Under the pieces are notes generated by a model. The model was not told the DNA's origin, searched no databases, and saw only the letters and a program-made list of their open reading frames with translations. A DNA stretch of 5,280 nucleotides, taken from assembly GCA_028287665.1 (NCBI GenBank), contig JAQBPF010000052.1:1-5280 (forward strand). Reading direction: 5' to 3'. Of this stretch, positions 1 to 5,280 are shown in pieces. The DNA is from Deinococcus sp. (GTDB lineage Bacteria > Deinococcota > Deinococci > Deinococcales > Deinococcaceae). Numbering within the stretch: the stretch's first letter is position 1; each line of letters starts with the position of its first letter. Made by a program: the position numbers and the translations under genes.

Positions 1-1
1 G

Positions 2-217
2 GCGGGGCTGGCGTTGGTGGGCACGGCGCTCAGCAGTCTGGTGGCCGCACTGGGCGCAGAACGCGAGCGGGAAGCCGCGTTTCTGACGTTTGCGATCACG
101 GCCAGCGGGGTGACGGTGTGGGGCGTAGGAAGTGCGGTGTGGGGGCTGCTGGTGGGCGGCGCGGTGCTGTGGCTGGTGGGGCAAAGGGCCGCGCAGACCC
201 AGGGCAAAACGGCTTGA
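2..217 (+). CDS. benE: BenE-family benzoate/H+ symporter, C-terminal end (5' truncated)
   Basis: Only the last 71 codons and the TGA stop are in the window; the gene begins upstream. The frame reads GLALVGTALSSL, then a charged loop AEREREAAFLTF, then ITASGVTVWGVGSAVWGLL and a hydrophobic segment ending VLWLVGQRAAQ. The order 'charged loop with ER/RE, AAxxTFxxTASG, GxGSAxWGLxxG' is the C-terminal signature of BenE/YdcO proteins, inner-membrane carriers proposed to import benzoate with protons. The part seen holds about two membrane segments and a short polar cytoplasmic tail. There is no clear intrinsic terminator after the stop. The family call rests on recalled motif similarity over a short tail. 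Another multi-pass transporter is possible, and the substrate cannot be judged from this fragment. Confidence 0.72.
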   Translation, partial: AGLALVGTALSSLVAALGAEREREAAFLTFAITASGVTVWGVGSAVWGLLVGGAVLWLVGQRAAQTQGKTA

Positions 218-224
218 GCCGGAG

Positions 225-252
225 ACCCTTCGGTGAGTACCCTATCGGTGAG
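225..252 (+). repeat. short imperfect tandem direct repeat
   Basis: Two copies lie 8-35 bases after the transporter stop: ACCCTTCGGTGAG at 225-237 and ACCCTATCGGTGAG at 239-252. They are separated by one base and differ only by an AT-for-T change in the middle. The copies are too short for a mobile element. They could be a local duplication or a tandem protein-binding site, but no function can be assigned. Confidence 0.5.
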
Positions 253-344
253 CAGAGGCTGCCTGTTGGATACGCTCAGAGGCCAAACCCCACCCACTGC
301 TCCGTATTCCAAGACACGGGGCCACAGGTCAGGCAGCCACGCCG

Positions 345-350
345 TATCCT
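345..350 (+). promoter_or_regulatory. putative leaderless -10 element of the PLP enzyme gene
   Basis: TATCCT ends 6 bases before the ATG at 357. There is no purine-rich Shine-Dalgarno upstream of that ATG (the preceding bases are CTCCCC). This matches the Deinococcus leaderless pattern, in which a TANNNT -10 box places the transcription start at the A of the start codon. No convincing -35 hexamer is seen 16-18 bases further upstream, so the promoter is weak or depends on another factor. Confidence 0.45.
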
Positions 351-356
351 CTCCCC

Positions 357-1568
357 ATGCCCTCCAGCGACACTTTGCCCTTTGCCGTCCATGCCCTGCG
401 CGATCAGTTTCCGCCTCTTCAACAGGGGCGGGCCTACCTTGACAACGCGGCAGGTGGGCTGCTGCCCCGGCGCTCTATAGAGGCGATCACCGCCCACCTG
501 ACGCAGTTTGGGGCCACCAATGCCATGCCCAGCCACGCGCCGGGACAGGCCGTCCTCGACCTGAAGACGCGGGCGCGGGCGGCCACCGCTCTCTTTTTGA
601 ATGCCGACGCACCCGATGTGGCGCTGGGGCCAAGTGCCACCGCCCTGAATTTCCGGCTGGCAGCGGCGTTTGCGCGGTTGTGGGGCCCAGGGGATGAGGT
701 AATTCTGAGTGGGCTGGAGCATGAGGCCAACGCCAGCCCGTGGCGCGAACTGGAACGCGTGGGCGTGACCGTGCATGTGTGGCATGCCCGCCAGCCCGAT
801 ATGCGCCTGCATCTGGACGACCTCCGCGCCCTGCTGACGCCGCGTACCCGTTTGGTGGCGGTCACGGCTGCCAGCAACGTCCTCGGCGTGACCGTGAATA
901 TTCCTGAGGTTTCGGCGCTGGCCCGCGAAGCTGGGGCCTGGACGGTGGTAGACGCCGTTCACGCCGCTCCACACGCCTTTCCTGATGTGCAGACCTGGGG
1001 CGCGGATTTCATTTCGTTCAGCCCCTACAAGGTCTGGGGGCCGCACCTGGGGGCGCTCTGGATTCGGCCCGAATTGCGCGGCCAACTGCCCTGGCCCAAG
1101 CTCAGCTTCGTGCCAGACGGCGATATTACGGGCATGGAATACGGCACGCCACCCTTCGAGTTGCTGGCGGGCTGGCTGGGCACACTGGATTACCTGCGCG
1201 AATTGGGTGGCAGCGAGCATCTGACCCGCGCCGCACTGCACACCGCCTCACAGCGCATTGGCGACCTGGAACGGCCCGTGATGACGCGCCTGCTGGAAGG
1301 ATTGCTGAATACCCCCGGCGTGACGGTGTACGGCCCACAGAACATGGAGGGCCGGATCGGAACGGTCGCCTTCCGCGTGGACGGTCAGGCCCCTGCCCAG
1401 ACCGCCGCCACCCTCAGTGCACTCGGCGTGGATGTGGGCGCGGGTCACTTTTATGCTGTGCAGCCCCTACAGGATCTGGGCGTGTACCCGGAAGGCATCG
1501 TGCGGGCCAGCATCGCCCACTACACCACCGAAGAAGATATACAGCGGCTGCTGGCGGGGTTACGTTAG
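357..1568 (+). CDS. SufS-like PLP-dependent enzyme (aminotransferase class V) lacking the catalytic cysteine
   Basis: This is a complete 403-residue protein of the usual length for the class V / SufS fold, predicted cytosolic. Visible family marks in order: AYLDNAAGG (about 27-34), GPSATALNF near 91-99 in the PLP phosphate-binding region, LEHEANASPW with the ring-stacking H122, VDAVHAAPH with D199 and H202, and SFSPYKVWGPH with the Schiff-base lysine K225. The C-terminal RASIAHYTTEEDIQRLL (from R383) closely follows the SufS pattern. The SufS loop 'RTGHHCA', whose Cys accepts sulfur, reads GAGHFYA here, with Y366 in place of Cys. No cysteine occurs anywhere in the protein. It is therefore a PLP enzyme of the 'cysteine desulfurase-like' group, with unknown reaction: perhaps a lyase, aminotransferase or epimerase. 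The ATG at 357 is preferred because a -10 box sits just before it. It converges on pyrF with a 9-base gap. Family is confident; function is open. Confidence 0.9.
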   Translation: MPSSDTLPFAVHALRDQFPPLQQGRAYLDNAAGGLLPRRSIEAITAHLTQFGATNAMPSHAPGQAVLDLKTRARAATALFLNADAPDVALGPSATALNFRLAAAFARLWGPGDEVILSGLEHEANASPWRELERVGVTVHVWHARQPDMRLHLDDLRALLTPRTRLVAVTAASNVLGVTVNIPEVSALAREAGAWTVVDAVHAAPHAFPDVQTWGADFISFSPYKVWGPHLGALWIRPELRGQLPWPKLSFVPDGDITGMEYGTPPFELLAGWLGTLDYLRELGGSEHLTRAALHTASQRIGDLERPVMTRLLEGLLNTPGVTVYGPQNMEGRIGTVAFRVDGQAPAQTAATLSALGVDVGAGHFYAVQPLQDLGVYPEGIVRASIAHYTTEEDIQRLLAGLR

Positions 1569-1577
1569 GGGGTTGCG

Positions 1578-2426
1578 TCAGAGTTCCAGCGCCCCGTTCA
1601 GTTCATCCCTAAATCGTTTGGCCGCTGCCACGCTGGCCGCCACATCCAGCCCAGCCGCCCCTGATCCAGCCGCGTACTGCACACCCCGGCTGGCGCTGGC
1701 CAGTGCGCCCGTTCCTCCAGCATGAAAGGCAGGCGCGAGGTCGGCGGCGGCGGCTCCCTGTGCGCCCAGGCCGGGCAGCAGCAGTAAAGCGTGCGGCATC
1801 AGGGCGCGGAAGGTGGCGAGGTCGCGGGCGTGGGTGGCCCCGACCACCGCGCCGACGCTTGCGTAGGTTCCCGCTTCGGCCTCGGCTCCCACCTCTTCGG
1901 TGTTCAGACGGGCGACCTCTACGGCCACACGCTCACTGACACCGCTGCCCTGCACATCGCTCTGATCGGGGTTGCTGGTCTTGACGAGCACGAAAATACC
2001 GCCGCCATTGGCCCGCGCCGCCTCTACAAAAGGGGTCAGGGTGGCAAAGCCCAGGAACGGATTGACGGTCAGGGCGTCTCCGGCATGTGGGCCGCCCAGC
2101 CACGCACGGGCATAGGCCTCGGCGGTGCTGCCGATGTCGCCGCGTTTGCCGTCCAGAATCACGGGGAGACCCAGCGTGCGGGCCAGCGCACAGACCTCTT
2201 CCAGCAGGGTAAAACCGGGCAGGCCCAGCGCCTCGAAGAAGGCCAGTTGGGGCTTGACGCAGGCGGCGAACGGCGCGGTGGCTTCCAGCACATCCAGCGT
2301 GTGCAGCCGCAGATGCGCCGTATCGCGGTAAACCTCGGCGCGGGGGTCCAGGCCCACACACAGCCGGGTCTGGAGGGTCAGGGTGCGCTCGGTAACAGCG
2401 TCAGGAAAGGCAGGCAGCGCGGGCAT
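1578..2426 (-). CDS. pyrF: orotidine 5'-phosphate decarboxylase (PyrF, type 2)
   Basis: The protein has 282 residues and catalyses the last step of de novo UMP synthesis, OMP to UMP plus CO2, in the cytosol. The catalytic Asp-Lys-Asp array is visible in [12 protein letters not shown] (D92, K94, D97). Other marks are CVGLDPR near the N terminus (D27), VKPQLAFFE (K58), LTVNPFLG (about 119-126), VKTSNP (148-153), VGAVVGAT (191-198) and the phosphate-binding ASRGVQYA (245-252). Length and motif pattern fit the longer bacterial type 2 form also found in mycobacteria, rather than the shorter E. coli type. The start at 2426 is chosen because homology begins soon after it and a -10 box lies 8 bases upstream. 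An open frame continues to 2531, but it would overlap the divergent regulator gene. The gene ends 9 bases from the oppositely oriented PLP enzyme gene, leaving no room for a separate terminator. Confidence 0.95.
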   Translation of the reverse strand: MPALPAFPDAVTERTLTLQTRLCVGLDPRAEVYRDTAHLRLHTLDVLEATAPFAACVKPQLAFFEALGLPGFTLLEEVCALARTLGLPVILDGKRGDIGSTAEAYARAWLGGPHAGDALTVNPFLGFATLTPFVEAARANGGGIFVLVKTSNPDQSDVQGSGVSERVAVEVARLNTEEVGAEAEAGTYASVGAVVGATHARDLATFRALMPHALLLLPGLGAQGAAAADLAPAFHAGGTGALASASRGVQYAAGSGAAGLDVAASVAAAKRFRDELNGALEL

Positions 2427-2434
2427 CGGGGAGC

Positions 2435-2462
2435 AGGCTAACACGGCAGCGGGAAACGGCAA
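2435..2462 (-). promoter_or_regulatory. putative leaderless promoter of pyrF
   Basis: Read on the - strand: TTGCCG (2462-2457) as -35, a 16-base spacer, then TAGCCT (2440-2435) as -10, followed by 8 bases and the ATG at 2426. No Shine-Dalgarno precedes the ATG. The -35 matches consensus only at its first three bases and one other position at most, so the -10 and its distance to the ATG carry most of the support. Confidence 0.5.
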
Positions 2463-2479
2463 AAGCTTGGGCCACTCCG

Positions 2480-2507
2480 TTGGTTCTGGGCACCGCCGCG
2501 CTACACT
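2480..2507 (+). promoter_or_regulatory. putative leaderless promoter of the Rrf2 regulator gene
   Basis: TTGGTT (2480-2485) as a weak -35, a 16-base spacer, and TACACT (2502-2507) as -10, with 7 bases (GGCGGCT) before the ATG at 2515. There is no Shine-Dalgarno. The short inverted repeat CCGCC/GGCGG (2493-2497 and 2508-2512) brackets the -10 box, but it is too GC-typical to be called an operator. This promoter is back-to-back with that of pyrF, with 17 bases between the two -35 boxes. Confidence 0.5.
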
Positions 2508-2514
2508 GGCGGCT

Positions 2515-3018
2515 ATGCGGCTTTCGGCCACCGACGTTTACGCTTTTCAGGCACTTGGATATCTGGGATTACAACATGGGTTGCCGGTGGCCAGCGAGCC
2601 CCAGGCAGGCCAGCCTCCACGCTGGATTTCCAGCGACGAGATCAGCGAGGCCACCGGGATTCACCGCCCCTATCTGGTGCGGATTCTGGCCGCGCTGACG
2701 GCCAAGGGCGTGGTCAAAAGTAAAAAGGGCATCGGTGGCGGGTACGCTCTGGCCCGCAAGCCTCAACTGATTTCTCTGTGCGAGGTCGTGCGGGCCATAG
2801 ACGGCCCCGTGGCTCCGCTGAGCTGCATCAGCCTGAACTGGCACGAGGAATGCGTAGAGCAGGAACGCTGCCACGCCCGCAACACCATCTACACCCGCAT
2901 GCGTGACGCGATGCTGGCCGTGCTGCAAGAGTTCAGCGTGCAGGATCTGGTCGTAGATGCCAAGCAGGGCGTGAGCTACGGCCATTGCCTGGGCCATCTG
3001 CTGAAACCCAACGCCTGA
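2515..3018 (+). CDS. Rrf2-family transcriptional regulator, probable Fe-S cluster sensor
   Basis: The protein has 167 residues, typical of the Rrf2 family (IscR, NsrR, CymR, RirA). It starts [20 protein letters not shown] as Rrf2 proteins do. The winged-helix DNA-binding part follows: [22 protein letters not shown] (about 37-58), then [17 protein letters not shown] with the GxxGGY wing motif at 72-77, and [13 protein letters not shown] (86-98). Three cysteines lie in the cluster-binding region: C104, C113 and C119 (C-x8-C-x5-C, with H120 following). IscR has C-x5-C-x5-C-x2-H, so cluster binding is likely but the spacing is not standard. A linker of about 10 residues (27-36) before the first recognition element is longer than in many relatives. 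The ATG at 2515 is chosen over the in-frame start at 2383 for family length and its -10 box. The sulfite/nitrite reductase unit just downstream is the obvious candidate target; that link is inferred. Confidence 0.92.
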   Translation: MRLSATDVYAFQALGYLGLQHGLPVASEPQAGQPPRWISSDEISEATGIHRPYLVRILAALTAKGVVKSKKGIGGGYALARKPQLISLCEVVRAIDGPVAPLSCISLNWHEECVEQERCHARNTIYTRMRDAMLAVLQEFSVQDLVVDAKQGVSYGHCLGHLLKPNA

Positions 3019-3135
3019 GCGGGGCGGGTCTAAGGGTCAAGTGTTCTGAATTTTAGGGGCTGTCAGGGCCGTTTTGGACGCACCAGAGGCTTTCAAGAGC
3101 CTTCTCTTGCTGCTCCTCTTCAACCCTTTGACACA

Positions 3136-3154
3136 GGGGCCCTGAGACGGCCCC
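3136..3154 (+). terminator. GC-rich hairpin after the Rrf2 gene, possible weak terminator
   Basis: GGGGCC (3136-3141) and GGCCCC (3149-3154) form a perfect 6-bp stem with a 7-base loop, 118 bases after the Rrf2 stop. No T-run follows (next bases GCCACATCCC), so it is not a classical intrinsic terminator. It may slow read-through from the Rrf2 gene or simply reflect high GC. The rest of the 3019-3230 gap shows no coding potential and no recognisable RNA. Confidence 0.3.
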
Positions 3155-3198
3155 GCCACATCCCGCCCAACCTCCACCACCACCAGAACTAAAAAGCA

Positions 3199-3219
3199 GA
3201 CAAGTTGAGCAGTCTTGTC
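3199..3219. promoter_or_regulatory. perfect inverted repeat, candidate operator of the DUF4395-reductase unit
   Basis: GACAAG (3199-3204) and CTTGTC (3214-3219) form a perfect 6-bp inverted repeat around a 9-base centre, 21 bases overall. The size suits a dimeric winged-helix regulator. Its centre (3209) falls where the -35 box would lie for the -10 element at 3231, and no good -35 is present there. A bound protein could block polymerase or, equally, replace the missing -35 contact as an activator. The adjacent Rrf2 gene is the natural candidate for the binding protein, but the match to a known Rrf2 operator is not established. Confidence 0.5.
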
Positions 3220-3230
3220 ATCTAATGCTC

Positions 3231-3236
3231 TATGCT
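3231..3236 (+). promoter_or_regulatory. putative leaderless -10 element of the DUF4395-reductase unit
   Basis: TATGCT is followed by 7 bases (AGTGGGC) and the ATG at 3244, the same spacing as the other leaderless starts in this window. No -35 at normal distance is seen. TTGAGC (3205-3210) lies 20 bases upstream, which is too far. The in-frame ATG at 3232 lies inside this element, which argues that translation starts at 3244. Confidence 0.5.
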
Positions 3237-3243
3237 AGTGGGC

Positions 3244-3729
3244 ATGACGGTTTTGCCTTCTTCCCCAAGCTCTCTTGCCCCGAAGGTGGCCGCCCGCACC
3301 GACCTCGCGGGCCTGCGCTTCAATCAGTGGACTGTGGTGGGTGTGACGCTGCTGGGTACCGTGCTGGGCGCGTTTTCCAGTCTGGCCTTTTTTGTACTGC
3401 TGGCGCTGGGCGCGGCCATGTTGCTCGGTGCGCTGCGCCCGGAACTCTCGCCGCTGCGGGCCGCCTACCGAATGTCGGGGCCAGCGCTGGGCCTGAAACC
3501 GGATGTGGTGGAGGAAGACCCCCGCGCCCATCACTTTGCACAGGGCGTTGGCGGCGTATTTTTGCTGGCCGCCGGGCTGAGCGGTGTGCTGGGCCTGACC
3601 GGGCTAGGCACCGTGCTGGGCTTACTGGTCATGGCACTGGCCGCGCTGAACCTGTCCCAAAAAATCTGTGTGGGCTGCCTGATGTACTTTCAATACCGCC
3701 GTCTGCGCTTCGCCGTTCTGAACCGCTGA
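3244..3729 (+). CDS. DUF4395 family membrane protein with CxxC motif
   Basis: The protein has 161 residues from the ATG at 3244 (165 if the in-frame ATG at 3232 is used). It matches my memory of the DUF4395 pattern: [10 protein letters not shown] (20-29), [13 protein letters not shown] (64-76), [14 protein letters not shown] (90-103) and the C-terminal [14 protein letters not shown]. Four hydrophobic segments are visible, at roughly 29-46, 46-63, 101-118 and 120-138, so it is an inner-membrane protein. The motif C142-V-G-C145 lies just after the last segment and could be a redox pair or metal site. No function is established for the family as far as I know. It is the first gene of a probable two-gene unit, 40 bases before the sulfite/nitrite reductase, suggesting a link to sulfur or redox chemistry. 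The start at 3244 is preferred because the -10 box TATGCT covers the ATG at 3232 and neither start has a Shine-Dalgarno. Confidence 0.85.
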   Translation: MTVLPSSPSSLAPKVAARTDLAGLRFNQWTVVGVTLLGTVLGAFSSLAFFVLLALGAAMLLGALRPELSPLRAAYRMSGPALGLKPDVVEEDPRAHHFAQGVGGVFLLAAGLSGVLGLTGLGTVLGLLVMALAALNLSQKICVGCLMYFQYRRLRFAVLNR

Positions 3730-3756
3730 ATCTTCCCAATCCGACCACCGTTCACC

Positions 3757-3762
3757 AAAGGA
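3757..3762 (+). promoter_or_regulatory. Shine-Dalgarno of the reductase gene
   Basis: AAAGGA lies 7 bases before the ATG at 3770. It fixes that start and contrasts with the four leaderless starts in the window. This is what is expected for an internal gene of an operon translated from the DUF4395 transcript. Confidence 0.7.
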
Positions 3763-3769
3763 ATCTGCC

Positions 3770-5280
3770 ATGTCTGACATCGAAACCCTGAAAAAAGAAC
3801 TGCCGCCCTTCGAAATCTTTGACCTGATTCCGCAGTACGCCGCAGCGGGTCAGATCGACCCCGAAAAGATCGACCTGCTGAAGTGGGCCGGGGTGTATCC
3901 TCAGCGCCCGCAGGAAGACGGCTTTTTGATGATGCGCGTGAAGGTGCCCACCGCCGAACTGAGCGCGGCGACCCTGCGCGTGGTGGCGGGCATTGCCGAG
4001 GATTACGGGCGCGGGCTGCTGGACGTGACCGATCGTCAGGCCTTCCAGTTCCACTGGCTACGAATTCAGGACATTCCTGACATCCTGAACCGGCTGGAAA
4101 CAGTGGGCCTGCATACGCGCGGAGCCTGCGGCGACACCGTGCGGGCCGTGATCGCCTCGCCCCTGGCTGGCCTGGACGCCCGCGAGCGCATCGACGTTCG
4201 CCCACTGGCCGCCGCGATGGAAGGCAGCCTGAGTGGCAACAAAGAGTTTGAAGACCTGCCCCGCAAGTTCAAGATCAGCATTACGGCCACGCCCGAACTG
4301 GAAGGCATCCACCACATCAACGACATCGGCTTTTTGGCCCATGAAGTGAACGGCGAGGTTGGATTTGACGTGTGGGTGGGCGGCGGCCTCGGTGCAGTGG
4401 CACACCTTGCCAAGCGCCTCGGCGTGTTTATCCGGCCTGATCAGGTCATCGAAGTGGGCCGCGCCATTACCGGAGCCTACCGCGATCACGGCTACCGCCA
4501 GAACCGCAAAAAGAGCCGCCTGAAGTACCTGATCAAAGACCTCGGCCCCGACAAGTTCCGCGAAATCGTGGAAACGGACTACCTCGGCTATAAATTGCAG
4601 GACGGCCCCGCCGCACCCGTGGCCCGCTTCGGCGGCAGCGATGTGCTGGGCGTGAACCCGCAGCGCGACGGCCTGAATTACGTGGTGCTGTCTACGACGG
4701 TAGGCCGAATTAATCCCGCCAAAGCCCGCGCCCTCGCTGACCTGTCGGAACGCTACGGCAAGGGCGTTCTGCGCACCACTGCCTTCCAGAACATGATGAT
4801 TCCGCACGTGCAGACCGAAAACGTAGACGCGCTGGTGGCCGAACTGGCCCTGCTGGATCTGGCCCCCAAAGCCACCCTGCGCGGCACCACGATCGCCTGC
4901 ACAGGCACGCAGTTTTGCCGCCTCGCCCTCACCGAAACCAAGGCGCGGGTGGCAGGCATGATCGATGAGCTGGAGCCGAAGCACGCCGATCTGGACGTGC
5001 CCTTCGTGATCAACCTGACCGGATGCTCCAACGCCTGCACGCGCTATCAGGTGGCCGATCTGGGCTTCATGGGAGCGCAGCGCATTCGCAAGGACGAGAG
5101 CGGCGAGGACGTGGCCGAAGAGGTCTACAACGTGCATCTGGCCGGCAGCATCGGGCAGGCCGAGCGCCTGGGAGCCAAGCTGAAGGGCATCGTGCCTGCC
5201 ACCCGCCTGACCGAGTACACCGACAAGGTCATCAGCGACTTTAAGACCCACAAGAGCGCGGGCGAGAGCTTTGTGGAATA
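3770..5280 (+). CDS. ferredoxin-type sulfite/nitrite reductase, siroheme and [4Fe-4S] (3' end outside window)
   Basis: The open frame runs 503 codons from the ATG at 3770 to the window edge with no stop; relatives are somewhat over 500 residues, so little is missing. It reduces sulfite to sulfide, or nitrite to ammonia, with six electrons, in the cytosol. Cluster/siroheme cysteines are visible as [16 protein letters not shown] (C377, C383) and [21 protein letters not shown] (C419, C423). Substrate and siroheme contacts inferred from the E. coli SiR alignment are R56 (FLMMRVKVP), R125 (ACGDTVRAV), K166 and K168 (LPRKFKI). [13 protein letters not shown] (85-97) and the VWVGGGLG turn (201-208) are also family marks. 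CTGxxFC resembles plant nitrite reductase but also the mycobacterial NirA/SirA sulfite reductase. Y43 (WAGVYPQR) and C120 (GACGD) may correspond to the Tyr-Cys crosslinked pair of the mycobacterial sulfite enzyme, which favours sulfite. Annotation pipelines could call it either. It is preceded by a clear Shine-Dalgarno and probably co-transcribed with DUF4395. Confidence 0.93.
   Translation, partial: MSDIETLKKELPPFEIFDLIPQYAAAGQIDPEKIDLLKWAGVYPQRPQEDGFLMMRVKVPTAELSAATLRVVAGIAEDYGRGLLDVTDRQAFQFHWLRIQDIPDILNRLETVGLHTRGACGDTVRAVIASPLAGLDARERIDVRPLAAAMEGSLSGNKEFEDLPRKFKISITATPELEGIHHINDIGFLAHEVNGEVGFDVWVGGGLGAVAHLAKRLGVFIRPDQVIEVGRAITGAYRDHGYRQNRKKSRLKYLIKDLGPDKFREIVETDYLGYKLQDGPAAPVARFGGSDVLGVNPQRDGLNYVVLSTTVGRINPAKARALADLSERYGKGVLRTTAFQNMMIPHVQTENVDALVAELALLDLAPKATLRGTTIACTGTQFCRLALTETKARVAGMIDELEPKHADLDVPFVINLTGCSNACTRYQVADLGFMGAQRIRKDESGEDVAEEVYNVHLAGSIGQAERLGAKLKGIVPATRLTEYTDKVISDFKTHKSAGESFVE

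Noticed and set aside
276..1241. A 321-codon open frame on the - strand opposite the PLP enzyme.
   Set aside because: Same cause: the + strand frame is a clear SufS-fold protein, and the antisense protein has no family features.
2493..2512. CCGCC-N10-GGCGG inverted repeat around the Rrf2 -10 box as an autoregulatory operator.
   Set aside because: Five GC-only pairs are expected by chance in this composition, and the sequence is unrelated to the palindrome at 3199-3219.
2383..2514. N-terminal extension of the Rrf2 protein to a start at 2383.
   Set aside because: It would overlap the pyrF 5' end. The canonical Rrf2 N terminus MRLS begins at 2515, directly after a -10 box.
2427..2531. N-terminal extension of pyrF to a start at 2531.
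   Set aside because: It would run through the divergent promoters and overlap the start of the Rrf2 gene; PyrF homology begins shortly after 2426.
3087..3102. AGGCT-TTCAAG-AGCCT hairpin as a terminator for the Rrf2 gene.
   Set aside because: The stem is only 5 bp with a 6-base loop and no T-run follows, so it is not convincing.
3128..3133. A perfect TTGACA -35 box.
   Set aside because: At normal spacing the following bases are CCCCGC, with no -10 like hexamer, and it is more than 90 bases from the leaderless -10 at 3231.
3225..3791. A 188-codon + strand frame overlapping DUF4395.
   Set aside because: It overlaps the DUF4395 frame, which has clear membrane segments and family motifs; this frame has Cys/Arg/Gly-rich shadow composition.
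4058..5251. A 397-codon open frame on the - strand opposite the reductase.
   Set aside because: The + strand frame carries all the siroheme reductase motifs over the same span. The antisense frame is His/Gln/Ala-rich with no recognisable domain, as expected from high-GC codon bias.

Overview
The window is high-GC, densely coding chromosomal DNA that looks like a Deinococcus or close relative. The main reason is the promoter layout. Four genes have a TANNNT -10 hexamer ending only 6-8 bases before the ATG, with no Shine-Dalgarno sequence, which is the leaderless-mRNA arrangement known to be common in Deinococcus. The protein sequences fit this, but the genus is an inference.

Left part (1-1568, + strand): the last 71 codons of a BenE-type benzoate/proton symporter, then a 139-base gap holding a short imperfect direct repeat, then a complete 403-residue PLP enzyme of the SufS-like cysteine desulfurase family. 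This enzyme keeps the PLP-binding residues but has tyrosine where SufS has its sulfur-accepting cysteine, so it is probably not a desulfurase.

Middle (1578-3018): pyrF (orotidine 5'-phosphate decarboxylase) on the - strand, ending 9 bases from the PLP enzyme in a tail-to-tail arrangement. It is divergent from an Rrf2-family regulator on the + strand, with an 88-base region between them that carries two back-to-back leaderless promoters. The Rrf2 protein has three cysteines (C-x8-C-x5-C) that could hold an Fe-S cluster.

Right part (3019-5280, + strand): a 225-base non-coding stretch with a GC-rich hairpin and a perfect inverted repeat (GACAAG-N9-CTTGTC) just upstream of a -10 element. It is followed by a two-gene unit: a small DUF4395 membrane protein with a CxxC motif, and, 40 bases later with a good Shine-Dalgarno, a siroheme/[4Fe-4S] sulfite or nitrite reductase that runs off the window at codon 503 without a stop.

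The most interesting reading is an assimilatory sulfite (or nitrite) reduction operon controlled by the adjacent Fe-S-type Rrf2 regulator through the palindrome, with DUF4395 as an uncharacterised membrane redox partner. The genes are seen directly; the regulatory link and the DUF4395 role are inferred.
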